DNA of 64,000 bases from Prescottella sp. R16 (GTDB lineage Bacteria; Actinomycetota; Actinomycetes; Mycobacteriales; Mycobacteriaceae). Positions 39,087-49,273 of the stretch are shown here, one piece after another (position 1 is the stretch's first letter; each line of letters opens with the position of its first letter). The notes beneath the pieces are model-generated. The model did not search any database. It had not been told where the DNA came from and saw nothing but the letters and a program-made list of their open reading frames with translations. The stretch is from the NCBI RefSeq assembly GCF_030656875.1, contig NZ_CP130943.1, forward strand, positions 2,914,001-2,978,000, given 5' to 3'. The position numbers and the translations under genes are program-made.

Positions 39087-39506
39087 TCAGGACTGGGCGA
39101 GCTGCGGAAACCAGAGGGCGATCTCGCGTTCGGCGGACTCGGTGGAATCCGATCCGTGGACGAGGTTCTGTCCACCGTCGAGCGCCAGGTCGGCGCGGAT
39201 GGTGCCGGGAACGGCCTTCTCGACCGGGTCGGTGCCGCCGGCGATCTGGCGGAACGCGGCGATCGCCCGTGGCCCCTCGAGCACGGCGGCCACGAGCGGA
39301 CCGGACGTGATGAACTCGAGCAGGCCCGGGTAGAACGGCTTGCCTTCGTGTTCGGCGTAGTGCGTGGCGGCCACGTCGTTCGGCGCGGTCCGCATCTCCA
39401 TCGCCGCGATGGACAGGCCCTTGCGTTCGATACGGGAGAGGATCTCTCCGACGTAGCCGCGGGCCACGCCGTCGGGCTTGATCAGTACCAGGGTGCGCTC
39501 AGTCAC
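39087..39506 (-). CDS. ndk: Nucleoside diphosphate kinase
   Basis: Ndk moves the gamma-phosphate between nucleoside triphosphates and diphosphates through a phosphohistidine. The 139-aa protein starts [17 protein letters not shown] and has the active His117 in [12 protein letters not shown]. It is the last gene of the run valS, folC, DUF4233, ndk and is closed by a strong terminator. Confidence 0.97.
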   Translation of the reverse strand: MTERTLVLIKPDGVARGYVGEILSRIERKGLSIAAMEMRTAPNDVAATHYAEHEGKPFYPGLLEFITSGPLVAAVLEGPRAIAAFRQIAGGTDPVEKAVPGTIRADLALDGGQNLVHGSDSTESAEREIALWFPQLAQS

Positions 39507-39524
39507 GAAAAACAGCCTAGACGG

Positions 39525-39944
39525 TCAGTCTCGTTGTCCGGGCAGCAGACCCCGCTCGATCCGCTGCGTGATGTCCTTGCGCAGGTACACGATGTACAGC
39601 CACACGGCACCGAACAGCAGACCGATCACGCCGAGCGCGACGTCGATGAAGAATCCGAGGATCGTCAGCACCTGCAGGGCGAGATTGAACTTCATCGCCC
39701 ACGGACGGCCCTGCATCCCGGCACCGAGGATCATCAGCAACGCCAGCACGCAGATGTAGGTGCCGGAGAACCAGGTCAGGCCGGTCGAGTTGATGACCGC
39801 GACGACCGGCAGCGCCAGCAGCACGACGATCGCCTCGAGGACGAGGGTTCCGGCCATGACGCCGCGGAAACCCTTCCACGGGTCGGTGGCCGGCGGGCGG
39901 AAGCCCTGCTCGGGATTCTCGGGGGTATCGGGCGTCTCGCTCAC
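39525..39944 (-). CDS. DUF4233 membrane protein
   Basis: This 139-aa protein has a hydrophilic N-terminus of about 22 residues and four membrane helices: FRGVMAGTLVLEAIVVLLAL, TWFSGTYICVLALLMILGAG, LQVLTILGFFIDVALGVIG and LLFGAVWLYIVYL. It always sits between folC and ndk in mycolata (Rv2446c), but its function is unknown. GTG at 39944 overlaps the folC stop (GTGA), so translation is coupled. Confidence 0.88.
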   Translation of the reverse strand: MSETPDTPENPEQGFRPPATDPWKGFRGVMAGTLVLEAIVVLLALPVVAVINSTGLTWFSGTYICVLALLMILGAGMQGRPWAMKFNLALQVLTILGFFIDVALGVIGLLFGAVWLYIVYLRKDITQRIERGLLPGQRD

Positions 39945-41371
39945 GCGGGGTCCTTTCCGAACAGGGAGCGGGCCACGCCCGCGGTCACGACCGAACCGGT
40001 CACCACGACGCCCGCACCGGACACCGCCTCGCCGGGTTCGGCGACCTCCTCTGCCAGGCCGATCGCGGTCTCGATCGCGTCGGCCAGGGTCGGCGCGACG
40101 ACGACACGTTCGTCCCCGAACCGGGCGACCGCACGGTTCGCGAGATCCTCCACGTCCATGGCCCGAGGGGATCCGTTGTGGGTGACGACGAGTTCGTCGA
40201 AGATCGGTTCGAGGGCGTCGAGGATGCCGTCGACGTCCTTGTCGCCCATGACGGAGACGACGCCGACGAGCTTGCGGAAGTCGAATTCCGCGGACAGAGC
40301 CGCGGCGAGGGCACGGGCGCCGTGCGGATTGTGGGCGGCGTCCAGGAACACCGTCGGCGCGCTGCGGACCCGCTCGAGCCGACCCGGGTTGACGACCGAC
40401 GCGAAACCGGCACGGATCGCGTCGGCGTCGAGCTGCCGGTCGGCGCCGGCCCCGAAGAACGCCTCCACCGCCGCCAGCGCGAGCGACGCGTTGCGCGCCT
40501 GGTGCTCGCCGTGCAGCGGCAGGAAGATGTCGTCGTACACACCGCCGAGGCCCTGCAGCTCGAGCTGCTGGCCGCCGATCGCGATCTGTCGGCGCAGAAC
40601 CCGGAACTCGGATCCCTCGCGGGCGACGGCGGCGTCGACCTCGACGGCACGACGCAGCAGCACGTCCATCGCCTCGGGATCCTGTTCGGCGATGATCGCG
40701 ACGGTGTCGACGCCGGGCATGCCCTCGACCCCGCTGTCGCGGCCCTTCGCGATGATCCCGGCCTTCTCCCCCGCGATCGACGCGAGATCCGAGCCCAGGT
40801 AGTCGACGTGGTCCAGGCCGATCGGGGTGATCACCGCGACCTGCGCGTCGATCACGTTGGTCGCGTCCCACGTGCCGCCGAGACCGGTCTCGACGACGGC
40901 GACGTCGACCGGAGCCTCCGCGAACGCGGCGTACGCCATCGCGGTGGTCACCTCGAACTTGCTCATCGCCGGGCCGCCCGCGGCCTGCGACTGCGCATCG
41001 ATCATCCGGATGTACGGCTCGATCTCGCGATAGGTGTCGATGTACGTGCGGACGTCGATCGGCTTGCCGTCGATGCTGATCCGCTCGGTCGCCAGCTGCA
41101 GGTGCGGGCTCGTGGTGCGGCCCGTACGCCGGTGCAGTGCGGTGAGGAGCGCGTCGATCATCCGGGTCACCGACGTCTTGCCGTTGGTGCCTGCGACGTG
41201 GATCGCCGGGTAGTTGCGCTGCGGCGACCCGAGCAGATCCATCAGCGCGGAGATCCGGGTCAGCGACGGCTCGATCTTCGTCTCGGGCCAGCGCTGATCC
41301 AGCTCGGCCTCGACGAGGGCGAGTTCGGCCAGGTCGACCGGGCCGGGGTCGCCCGGACGTTCGGTGCTCAC
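39941..41371 (-). CDS. folC: Bifunctional folylpolyglutamate/dihydrofolate synthase
   Basis: FolC adds glutamate to dihydropteroate and to folates. The 476-aa Mur-ligase-type enzyme has the ATP loop [12 protein letters not shown] near residue 60, the FolC signature LVETGLGG-like [16 protein letters not shown], and [13 protein letters not shown] for the glutamate domain. GTG at 41371 overlaps the valS stop (GTGA). The order valS-folC-DUF4233-ndk follows Rv2448c-Rv2445c. Confidence 0.94.
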   Translation of the reverse strand: MSTERPGDPGPVDLAELALVEAELDQRWPETKIEPSLTRISALMDLLGSPQRNYPAIHVAGTNGKTSVTRMIDALLTALHRRTGRTTSPHLQLATERISIDGKPIDVRTYIDTYREIEPYIRMIDAQSQAAGGPAMSKFEVTTAMAYAAFAEAPVDVAVVETGLGGTWDATNVIDAQVAVITPIGLDHVDYLGSDLASIAGEKAGIIAKGRDSGVEGMPGVDTVAIIAEQDPEAMDVLLRRAVEVDAAVAREGSEFRVLRRQIAIGGQQLELQGLGGVYDDIFLPLHGEHQARNASLALAAVEAFFGAGADRQLDADAIRAGFASVVNPGRLERVRSAPTVFLDAAHNPHGARALAAALSAEFDFRKLVGVVSVMGDKDVDGILDALEPIFDELVVTHNGSPRAMDVEDLANRAVARFGDERVVVAPTLADAIETAIGLAEEVAEPGEAVSGAGVVVTGSVVTAGVARSLFGKDPA

Positions 41372-44028
41372 GCTCCGCCCAGCTCCTTCAGACGTGCACT
41401 CATCCGGGTGATCTCCTCCTGCGCCACCTGCCGGCGGGCGCGGATCTTGTCGACGACCGCGTCGGGGGCCTTCGCGAGGAACGCCTCGTTGCCGAGCTTC
41501 GCGGTGGTGCCGGCCAGTTCCTTCTCCGCGGCCGCGAGGTCCTTCTCGAGACGCTTCTTCTCCGCGCCCAGGTCGACGGCCCCGGACGTGTCCAGCTCGA
41601 CGGTGACGGTGGCCTTGCTCAGCCGCACCTCGACGGACGCGGTCGCCGCGAACGTCTCGGTCGGCTCGGTGAGCTTCGCGAGCGACGACACCGACGCCAG
41701 CTGCGACTCGATGTCGGCCTCGGCGGCACCGGACAGGCGCGCGGCCACCTTCTGCGACGGCTTGAGACCCTGGTCGCTGCGGAAGCGGCGCACCTCGGTG
41801 ACCAGGCGCTGCATGTCCTCGACGCGCTGCGCGGCAACGGGATCCACCGCGACACCGGTCGCGACCGGCCAGTCCGCGACGACGACGGACTCGCCGCCGG
41901 TGAGCACCTTCCACAGCGTCTCGGTGACGAACGGGATCACCGGGTGCAGCATCCGCAGCAAGGTGTCGAGAACGTTGCCCAGCACGGCCCGGGTGGACGC
42001 TGCCGCCGTCTCGTTCGAGGCGAGCTGCGGCTTGGCGAGCTCGAGATACCAGTCGCACACCTCGTCCCACGCGAAGTGGTACAGCGCCTCACAGGCCTTG
42101 GAGAACTCGAACTTGTCGAGGGCTTCGTCGACCTCGCCGCGGACCTGCTCGAGCCGGTCGAGGATCCAGCGGTCGGCGTCGGTCAGGGCCTCGCGGGCCG
42201 GCAACTCGGCGACGACGGCACCGTTCATGAGCGCGAACTTGGTGGCGTTGAACAGCTTGTTCGCGAAGTTGCGCGAGGACTGCGCGTGATCCTCACCGAC
42301 CGCCAGGTCGCTGCCCGGATTGGCGCCGCGAGCCAGGGTGAAGCGCAGCGCGTCGGCGCCGAAACGGTCCACCCAGTCGAGCGGGTCGATGCCGTTGCCG
42401 CGGGACTTCGACATCTTCTTGCCGTACTGGTCGCGGACCAGACCGTGCAGGAACAGATCCTTGAACGGCACCTTGGCCCCGCTCACGGCGTCGTCTCCGG
42501 CCACGTACGTGCCGAACATCATCATCCGGGCCACCCAGAAGAACAGGATGTCGTAGCCGGTGACGAGAACGCTGGTGGGATAGAACTTCTCGATCTCGGG
42601 GGTCTTCTCGGGCCAGCCCATCGTGGAGAACGGCCACAGACCCGACGAGAACCACGTGTCGAGGACGTCGGGGTCCTGCTCCCAGCCCTCGGGCGCGGTC
42701 TCGTCCGGACCGAAGCACTGCACCTCACCGTTCGGGCCGTACCAGATCGGGATGCGGTGACCCCACCACAGCTGACGCGAGATGCACCAGTCGTGCATGT
42801 TGTCGACCCACGCGAACCAGCGCGGCTCCTGGCTGGCCGGGTGGATCACGGTGTCGCCGTCACGGACCGCGTCACCGGCGGCCTTCGCGAGAGCGTCGAC
42901 CTTGACCCACCACTGCATCGACAGCCGCGGCTCGATGGTCTCGCCGGAGCGCTCCGAGTGGCCGACGCTGTGCACGTACGGACGCTTCTCGGCGACGACG
43001 CGGCCCTGCTCGGCGAGCGCCTCGCGCACCTTGACACGGGCCTCGAAGCGGTCCATGCCGTCGAACTGCGTTCCGGTGTCGGCGATCTTGCCGGTCTTGT
43101 CCATGATGGTGGGCATCGGCAGGTTGTGCCGCAGGCCCATCTCGAAGTCGTTGGGGTCGTGCGCGGGCGTGATCTTCACGGCGCCGGTACCGAACTCGGG
43201 GTCGACGTAGTCGTCCGCGATGATCGGGATCCGACGGCCCGTGAACGGGTGCTCGAGTGTGGTGCCGATCAGGTCCTTGTAGCGCTCGTCCTCGGGGTGG
43301 ACGGCGACCGCGGTGTCACCGAGCATCGTCTCGACACGGGTGGTCGCGACGATCACGTGCGGCTCGTCGTCGTCGAGGGAGCCGTAGCGCAGCGAGACGA
43401 GCTCGCCCTCCACCTCCTCGAACTTGACCTCGATGTCGGAGATCGCGGTCTGCAGCACCGGCGACCAGTTCACCAGGCGCTCGGCGCGGTAGATGAGGCC
43501 GTCGTCGTAGAGGCGCTTGAAGATCGTCTGGACGGCCCGCGAGAGGCCCTCGTCCATCGTGAAGCGGTCACGGCTCCAGTCGACGCCGTCGCCGATGCGC
43601 CGCATCTGGCCCTGGATGGTGCCGCCGGACTCGCGCTTCCAGTCCCACACCTTCTCGATGAAGGCCTCGCGGCCGAAGTCTTCCTTCTTCTTGCCGTCGG
43701 CGGCGAGCTGCTTCTCGACGATGGTCTGGGTCGCGATGCCGGCGTGGTCCATGCCAGGCAGCCACAACACCTCGAAGCCCTGCATCCGCTTGCGCCGCGA
43801 CAGTGCGTCCATCAGCGTGTGGTCGAGGGCATGCCCCATGTGCAGCGAGCCGGTCACGTTCGGCGGCGGCAGCACGATCGAGTAGCCGGGCTTGTCGCTC
43901 GTCGCGTCGGCGGTGAAGTAACCGGCGTCCACCCAGCCCTGATACAAGTCGGCCTCTACCGCGCTGGGATCCCAGCTCTTCGGGAGGGCGTCTGCGGGGT
44001 TCTGGGGAGTCTCTGGCGCACTGGTCAC
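41368..44028 (-). CDS. valS: Valine-tRNA ligase
   Basis: This 886-aa class-I synthetase carries the HIGH-type motif [16 protein letters not shown] near residue 50, the editing domain, and [15 protein letters not shown] near 555. A C-terminal coiled coil follows ([19 protein letters not shown]), which grips the tRNA elbow in ValRS. GTG at 44028 is used because 40 extra upstream residues in the open frame come from intergenic hairpin DNA. A TACGAT hexamer ends 6 nt upstream, so the mRNA is probably leaderless. It is the first gene of a four-gene operon. Confidence 0.96.
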   Translation of the reverse strand: MTSAPETPQNPADALPKSWDPSAVEADLYQGWVDAGYFTADATSDKPGYSIVLPPPNVTGSLHMGHALDHTLMDALSRRKRMQGFEVLWLPGMDHAGIATQTIVEKQLAADGKKKEDFGREAFIEKVWDWKRESGGTIQGQMRRIGDGVDWSRDRFTMDEGLSRAVQTIFKRLYDDGLIYRAERLVNWSPVLQTAISDIEVKFEEVEGELVSLRYGSLDDDEPHVIVATTRVETMLGDTAVAVHPEDERYKDLIGTTLEHPFTGRRIPIIADDYVDPEFGTGAVKITPAHDPNDFEMGLRHNLPMPTIMDKTGKIADTGTQFDGMDRFEARVKVREALAEQGRVVAEKRPYVHSVGHSERSGETIEPRLSMQWWVKVDALAKAAGDAVRDGDTVIHPASQEPRWFAWVDNMHDWCISRQLWWGHRIPIWYGPNGEVQCFGPDETAPEGWEQDPDVLDTWFSSGLWPFSTMGWPEKTPEIEKFYPTSVLVTGYDILFFWVARMMMFGTYVAGDDAVSGAKVPFKDLFLHGLVRDQYGKKMSKSRGNGIDPLDWVDRFGADALRFTLARGANPGSDLAVGEDHAQSSRNFANKLFNATKFALMNGAVVAELPAREALTDADRWILDRLEQVRGEVDEALDKFEFSKACEALYHFAWDEVCDWYLELAKPQLASNETAAASTRAVLGNVLDTLLRMLHPVIPFVTETLWKVLTGGESVVVADWPVATGVAVDPVAAQRVEDMQRLVTEVRRFRSDQGLKPSQKVAARLSGAAEADIESQLASVSSLAKLTEPTETFAATASVEVRLSKATVTVELDTSGAVDLGAEKKRLEKDLAAAEKELAGTTAKLGNEAFLAKAPDAVVDKIRARRQVAQEEITRMSARLKELGGA

Positions 44029-44090
44029 CCCCCAATCGTAATCAGTGACGGCGAATCGCCCGGACCCGGCTCGAAGACGTCCCCCTCCCC

Positions 44091-44154
44091 CGCGTTTTGC
44101 GCACTTATCGCGTCTTTCGGGGCACGAAAACACGCGATAAGTGCGCAAAACGCG
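44091..44154. repeat. Long perfect inverted repeat (23-bp arms) behind valS
   Basis: Arms 44091-44113 and 44132-44154 are exact reverse complements over 23 bp. The 18-nt centre contains a further TTTCG/CGAAA stem. The arm core TTTTGCGCACTTATCGCG is AT-richer than the surroundings. It lies upstream of valS and downstream of the S9 peptidase gene, both on the minus strand. It could be the peptidase terminator, a mobile palindromic repeat, or a protein site. Confidence 0.9.
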
Positions 44155-44211
44155 AAAGGTCGGCCGAGCAGGCCCGGCAGGGAGCGAAGACCGGGCGGGA
44201 AGCGGGACGAA

Positions 44212-46275
44212 TCAGCCGAGAGCGTCGGGCAGGGGCACGGTGTCACCGAGGACGTGTTCGGCGAGGAACGATTCGACCACCTGATACCAGATCTTGGTGT
44301 GCTGGGGGCTCAGGATCCAGTGGTTCTCGGTGGGGAAGTACAGGAAGCGATGGTCGGTGGTGCCGTCGGCGTCGGCGGGCAGGCCCGATTCGGACAACAG
44401 TTCGTACCAGAGCCGCAGGCCCTCCCCGATCGGGACGCGGTAGTCCTTGTCGCCGTGGATCACGAGCATGGGCGTGGCGATGTCGGCGACGTACAGGTGC
44501 GGCGAGTTCTCGAACGCCATCTCCGGTGTCATTTCGCGGGCCCAGTACCAGGCGGCGTCGGTGGTGGGCGCGAACTGGTCGAGGGCCCACAGGCCGGCGT
44601 GGGTGACGATCGCGTCGAACCGGTCGGTGTGTCCGGCGATCCAGTTGGCCATGTAGCCGCCGAACGAGCCGCCCATCGCGGCGGTGCGGGTGGCGTCGAT
44701 CTCCGGTAACGCGGCGGCGGTGTCGGTGATCGCCATGAGATCGGTGAACGGTTCCTTGCCCCAGCGGCCCCAGCCGCGCTGCACGAAGTCCTGTCCGTAC
44801 CCGGTGGACAGGGCCGGATCGGGCAGCAGCACCGCATAGCCCTGGGCGACGAGCAGCCACGGGTTCCACCGCCACGACCACGTGTTCCACGAGTTCAGGG
44901 GGCCGCCGTGGATCCACAGCAGCAGCGGCGCCGGGGCCTCGTCCGACGCGGTCTCCGGCAGTGCGAGCCATCCGCGCAGCGGGGTGCCGTCGACGCCCTG
45001 CGCGACGACCTCGGTGAGTCGTCCGGGCAGCGGCGGGTTCTCCGACGGGGCGCGCAACGGAGTGACGGTGCCGGCGTCGTCGCCGGTGAGCGAGATCCGG
45101 ACGGGGTGCGGGGGCGACGTGTACGAGGCCCGCAACGCGTACACCGCCGCGGCGTCGGGGGCGACCTGCAGATCGGTGTACGCCGCAGCGTCGGTGGTGA
45201 GCGGTTCCGGGATGCCGTCGCGCAGCACGAAGACCGGGCCGCGTCCGTGGTCGTCGGCGGTGAGGAGCACTCCGGTGCCGTCGGGCAGCCACGTCACCGA
45301 TGTGGGCCAGCGGTCCCACCCGGGTGCGAGGTCGTCGACCTTTCCGGTGTCGAACCGGTAGCGGTGCACCGTGATTCGCGGCGCGTTGTCGGCGTCGCCG
45401 TGGGCTTCCCGCAGAAAGGCGACGCTGCTGCCGTCCGGGGCGATCATCGGGTGCCCGGCGTCCGCGGTGGCGTCGTCGACGAGGACGGTCCGCTCCCCCG
45501 TCGCGGTGTCGATGCGTACCAGTGTCGTGCGGCGGGCACCGAGCGCACCCGGCACCGTCCACGTGCTCACCACGAACGTGCCGTCGGCGGACAGGTCGTA
45601 GTCGGCGTCCCGCAGCGCTGCCCCCGGATCGGGCGTCAGATCGTCGACGTCGATGCCGTCTCCACTGCCGCTGCCGTCGGTGCGGCCGACGAGGAGGTGT
45701 GGAACGTCGGCGCCGAGATCGTGGTCCCAGTGCCGGATCGGGTAGCCGCGGTGCAGGACCGCGGTGATCTTCTTGTCCTTGCGGTCGCCGCGGATCCGTT
45801 CGTCGTCGGCGGCGGTGGCCCCGAACACGGCACCACGCAGCACCGTTCGCGGGGAGCAGCGGGCGGCGCGGACACCGGTGAATCCGCCGCCGCGGGCCGC
45901 GATGCGGTGGGCCTCACCACCGTCGGCGGGCAGCCGCCACAGCGCGGCCGGGGTGTCGTCGCCGTCGTCGGGGCCGGGGCGGGACGCGAGGAACAACAGG
46001 TCCCCGGCGTCGGTGAAGACGGGTCCCGATTCCCCGGTGGCGCCCCAGGTGAGCCGGCGTGCCGGGCGTTCCCCGGACGGATCGATCTCCCACAGTGCGG
46101 ATACATATTTCGTGGCGGCCTCGTCGAGCACCGCCCGGGTCACGACGAGTCGGGTGCCGTCCGGGGACAGCACGAGCCCGGACGTGCGCGGCAGCGCCAC
46201 ATAGTCGTCCAGGTCGCGGAAAGGCGTGGAGGGGACGGCCGGCGAGGAGGTGTCGGGGGTCATGCTCGTGCTCAC
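44212..46275 (-). CDS. S9-family prolyl-oligopeptidase-type serine peptidase
   Basis: This 687-aa peptidase of the acylaminoacyl/dipeptidyl peptidase type has a WD40-like beta-propeller of about 400 residues (repeats such as SPDGTRLVVTRAV and TDAGDLLFLASRPG) and a C-terminal alpha/beta-hydrolase domain. The catalytic triad is visible as Ser537 in GGSFGGYMANW, Asp611 in HGDKDYRVP and His652 in TENHW. There is no signal peptide, so it acts in the cytoplasm on short peptides. GTG at 46275 overlaps the GNAT stop (GTGA). ATG at 46263 is an alternative. Confidence 0.9.
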   Translation of the reverse strand: MSTSMTPDTSSPAVPSTPFRDLDDYVALPRTSGLVLSPDGTRLVVTRAVLDEAATKYVSALWEIDPSGERPARRLTWGATGESGPVFTDAGDLLFLASRPGPDDGDDTPAALWRLPADGGEAHRIAARGGGFTGVRAARCSPRTVLRGAVFGATAADDERIRGDRKDKKITAVLHRGYPIRHWDHDLGADVPHLLVGRTDGSGSGDGIDVDDLTPDPGAALRDADYDLSADGTFVVSTWTVPGALGARRTTLVRIDTATGERTVLVDDATADAGHPMIAPDGSSVAFLREAHGDADNAPRITVHRYRFDTGKVDDLAPGWDRWPTSVTWLPDGTGVLLTADDHGRGPVFVLRDGIPEPLTTDAAAYTDLQVAPDAAAVYALRASYTSPPHPVRISLTGDDAGTVTPLRAPSENPPLPGRLTEVVAQGVDGTPLRGWLALPETASDEAPAPLLLWIHGGPLNSWNTWSWRWNPWLLVAQGYAVLLPDPALSTGYGQDFVQRGWGRWGKEPFTDLMAITDTAAALPEIDATRTAAMGGSFGGYMANWIAGHTDRFDAIVTHAGLWALDQFAPTTDAAWYWAREMTPEMAFENSPHLYVADIATPMLVIHGDKDYRVPIGEGLRLWYELLSESGLPADADGTTDHRFLYFPTENHWILSPQHTKIWYQVVESFLAEHVLGDTVPLPDALG

Positions 46276-46889
46276 CGCTGCCCGGTGTCCCGCGGTCGAC
46301 GCCACATCTGCCACAGCGTGGGCCCGCCGTTCGGGATCACGATCTCGCCGGTCACCTCGAAACCGAACCGTTCGTAGTACGGGATGTTCCCTTCCTTGCT
46401 CGATTCCAGGTACGCGGGTAGGCCGTCCGCGTCGCACCGGGACAGCCGCGAGTTCAGCAGTGCGGTGCCGTGGCCGCCGCCCCGGCCGGCCGTCGACGTT
46501 CCGATCGACGCGAGATACCAGTGCGGTTCGGTGGGGTGCGCGGCATCGAGTGCGCCGTCGACCTCGGCGCCGGCCCGCAGCTGCCGGCCCAGGGCCAGCG
46601 CCAGCGTCGGCAGGCTCAGCAACGACGACAGTGTCGACTGCTTCCACCGTCCCGGCGGATCCCACAGTGCGCCCCCGACGATCGTGCCGTCGTCGGTGTA
46701 TGCGAGTTCGGCGCCCCCTCCGGCCAGGTGGTGGTAACGGATCTCGGCGCCGAACAGGCGGGCCATGCCGGCCGGGCGGCGCTCCGGGTCCGGCAGGATC
46801 CAGCACATGACGGGGTCGTCGTCGAACGCGTCCGCGAGGGCCACCGAGACGGCACGGATGTCGGATCGGGTCACGGGACGCACAGGCAT
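46272..46889 (-). CDS. GNAT-family N-acetyltransferase (205 aa)
   Basis: This GCN5-type acetyltransferase begins VRPVTRSDIRAVSVALADAF. Its acetyl-CoA loop is the GTSTAGRGGGHGTALL segment near residue 135, ending with YYERFGFEVTGEI. The substrate is unknown. It is coupled to the S9 peptidase gene by a 4-nt overlap, so the two may act in one process. A -10 TAGGCT (46896-46901) ends 6 nt before the ATG, suggesting a leaderless mRNA. It is divergent from the FdhF-type gene. Confidence 0.87.
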   Translation of the reverse strand: MPVRPVTRSDIRAVSVALADAFDDDPVMCWILPDPERRPAGMARLFGAEIRYHHLAGGGAELAYTDDGTIVGGALWDPPGRWKQSTLSSLLSLPTLALALGRQLRAGAEVDGALDAAHPTEPHWYLASIGTSTAGRGGGHGTALLNSRLSRCDADGLPAYLESSKEGNIPYYERFGFEVTGEIVIPNGGPTLWQMWRRPRDTGQR

Positions 46890-46960
46890 GCCGGGAGCCT
46901 ACCGTCGGACGGCGTGTCGGTACGCGTGCATCGGAATCGTTTCGGGGCCACTATAGGTCC

Positions 46961-49273
46961 ATGACGCGTCAGGGACCTCGGGACGACATCGACGAAAACG
47001 ATCTGGTCGTCGGCAGCGCGAAGGACTACGCGGCCGGGGTGCCGGCGGTGTTGGTGTCGATGCAGCGGGCGGTCGAGCAGATGGGTGTCGTGCGGACCGC
47101 TCGCACACTGACCCGCCTCAACCAGCGGCACGGTTTCGACTGCCCGGGCTGCGCGTGGCCGGAGACGCCCGGACATCGCAAGCCCGCCGAGTTCTGCGAG
47201 AACGGCGCGAAGGCCGTCGCCGAGGAGGCGACACTGCGCACCGTGACACCGGAATTCTTCGCGTCGCATCCGATGTCGCTGCTGGCCGAGCGCACCGACT
47301 ACTGGTTGGGCCAGCAGGGCCGGATCACGCATCCGATGGTGGTGCGGCCCGGTGGCGACCGGTACGAACCGATCGGCTGGGACGACGCGTACCGGCTGAT
47401 CGCCGAGCATCTGCGGGGCCTCGACTCCCCCGACGAGGCGGTGTTCTACACGTCGGGCCGCACCAGCAACGAGGCCGCGTTCGTGTACCAGGCGATGATC
47501 CGGAGTTTCGGCACCAACAACCTGCCGGACTGCTCCAACATGTGCCACGAGTCGTCCGGCAGTGCCCTGACGGAGACGATCGGGATCGGGAAGGGCTCGG
47601 TGACGGTTCCCGACCTCGAGCAGGCCGACCTGATTCTCATCGCGGGACAGAACCCCGGCACCAATCATCCGCGGATGCTGTCGACGCTGGAGAAGGCGAA
47701 GGCCAACGGCGCGAAGATCATTGCGATCAATCCGCTGCCCGAGGCCGGGCTGCTCCGGTTCAAGGACCCGCAGAAGGTCGGCGGTGTCGTCGGCCACGGC
47801 GTCCCCATCGCCGACGAGTTCCTGCAGATCCGGCTCGGCGGCGACATGGCCCTGTTCCAGGGGCTGGGACGGCTGCTGCTCGAGGCCGACGACCGCAACC
47901 CGGGTTCGGTGGTCGACCGGGCGTTCGTCGACGCGCACTGCGCCGGGTTCGACGACTGGGCGGCACACGTGCGGGCCGTCGACCTCGACACCGTCGCCCT
48001 GGCCACGGGCCTGACCCGGCGTCAGCTCGACGAGACCGCTGCCGCGCTGGCCGCCTCGGAGCGCACGGTCGTGTGCTGGGCGATGGGCCTGACGCAGCAT
48101 GCGCACGCCGTCGCCACCATCCAGGAGACGGTCAACGTGCTGTTGGCCCGCGGCATGATCGGCAAGACCGGTGCCGGGGTGTGCCCGGTGCGCGGACATT
48201 CCAACGTGCAGGGCGATCGAACGATGGGGATCTGGGAGCAGATGCCCGAGGAGTTCCTCGCTGCACTCGACGCCGAGTTCGGTATCTCCAGTCCCCGCAG
48301 CCACGGGTTCGACACCGTCGACGCGATCCGCGCGATGCGGGACGGCCGCGCCCGCGTGTTCGTGGCGATGGGCGGCAACTTCGTGTCCGCGACCCCGGAC
48401 ACCGCCGCCACCGAGCAGGCGCTGCGCAACTGCGAACTGACGGTGCAGGTGTCGACGAAGCTCAACCGCAGCCACGTGGTGCACGGGCGCACCGCACTGA
48501 TCCTGCCGACGCTGGGCCGCACCGACCTCGACGTCCAGGACACCGGGAAACAGGCGGTGTCGGTGGAGGATTCGATGTCGATGGTGCACCTGTCGCGGGG
48601 ACGTCTGCACCCGGTGAGCGAGCACCTGCGCAGCGAGATCGCCATCGTGTGCCAGCTGGCGCGGGAGCTGCTCGGGGCCGACCACCCGGTGCCGTGGCGC
48701 CGGTTCGAGGCCGACTACGACCTGATCCGGGACTCCATCTCGCGGGTGGTGCCCGGCTTCGAGGACTACAACGTGCGGGTACGCCGCCCGGACGGTTTCC
48801 AGTTGCCGCATCCGCCACGGGATTCGCGGGAGTTCCCCACCCACACCGGCAAAGCCAATTTCACGGTCAGCCCGCTCGAATGGGTGCCCACCCCGGCCGG
48901 CCGGCTGATCCTGCAGACCCTGCGCAGCCACGACCAGTACAACACCACCGTCTACGGCCTCGACGACCGTTACCGCGGCATCAAGAACGGCCGCAAGGTG
49001 GTCTTCGTCAGCGCCCCCGACATCGCCGAACTCGGCCTGCACGACGGGCAGATCGTCGACATCGTCTCGGAGTGGACCACCGCCGACGGCCGGCTCGAGG
49101 AGCGTCGGGTGCACGGATTCCGCGTCGTCGAGTACAGCACGCCGCGCGGCAACGCGGCCGCCTACTACCCGGAGACCAACCCGCTGGTGCCGCTCGATCA
49201 TGTTGCGGCCAAATCGAACACACCGGTGTCGAAGGCGATCGTCGTCCGACTCGATCCCGTCGGGAACAGCTAG
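46961..49273 (+). CDS. FdhF/YdeP-family molybdopterin oxidoreductase (770 aa)
   Basis: This molybdenum-bis-MGD enzyme is related to formate dehydrogenase H and YdeP. FYTSGRTSNEAAFVYQAMIRSFGTNN precedes DCSNMCHESSG, the site where formate dehydrogenases carry Cys or Sec. Molybdopterin-binding segments are IAGQNPGTNHPRML and GHSNVQGDRTMGI. The N-terminus has only CPGC plus one later Cys (EFCENG), fewer than a standard 4Fe-4S CxxC-x3-C motif, as in YdeP proteins. The adjoining fdhD gene suggests that the enzyme needs sulfuration of its cofactor. The substrate is unknown and may be formate. Confidence 0.88.
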   Translation: MTRQGPRDDIDENDLVVGSAKDYAAGVPAVLVSMQRAVEQMGVVRTARTLTRLNQRHGFDCPGCAWPETPGHRKPAEFCENGAKAVAEEATLRTVTPEFFASHPMSLLAERTDYWLGQQGRITHPMVVRPGGDRYEPIGWDDAYRLIAEHLRGLDSPDEAVFYTSGRTSNEAAFVYQAMIRSFGTNNLPDCSNMCHESSGSALTETIGIGKGSVTVPDLEQADLILIAGQNPGTNHPRMLSTLEKAKANGAKIIAINPLPEAGLLRFKDPQKVGGVVGHGVPIADEFLQIRLGGDMALFQGLGRLLLEADDRNPGSVVDRAFVDAHCAGFDDWAAHVRAVDLDTVALATGLTRRQLDETAAALAASERTVVCWAMGLTQHAHAVATIQETVNVLLARGMIGKTGAGVCPVRGHSNVQGDRTMGIWEQMPEEFLAALDAEFGISSPRSHGFDTVDAIRAMRDGRARVFVAMGGNFVSATPDTAATEQALRNCELTVQVSTKLNRSHVVHGRTALILPTLGRTDLDVQDTGKQAVSVEDSMSMVHLSRGRLHPVSEHLRSEIAIVCQLARELLGADHPVPWRRFEADYDLIRDSISRVVPGFEDYNVRVRRPDGFQLPHPPRDSREFPTHTGKANFTVSPLEWVPTPAGRLILQTLRSHDQYNTTVYGLDDRYRGIKNGRKVVFVSAPDIAELGLHDGQIVDIVSEWTTADGRLEERRVHGFRVVEYSTPRGNAAAYYPETNPLVPLDHVAAKSNTPVSKAIVVRLDPVGNS

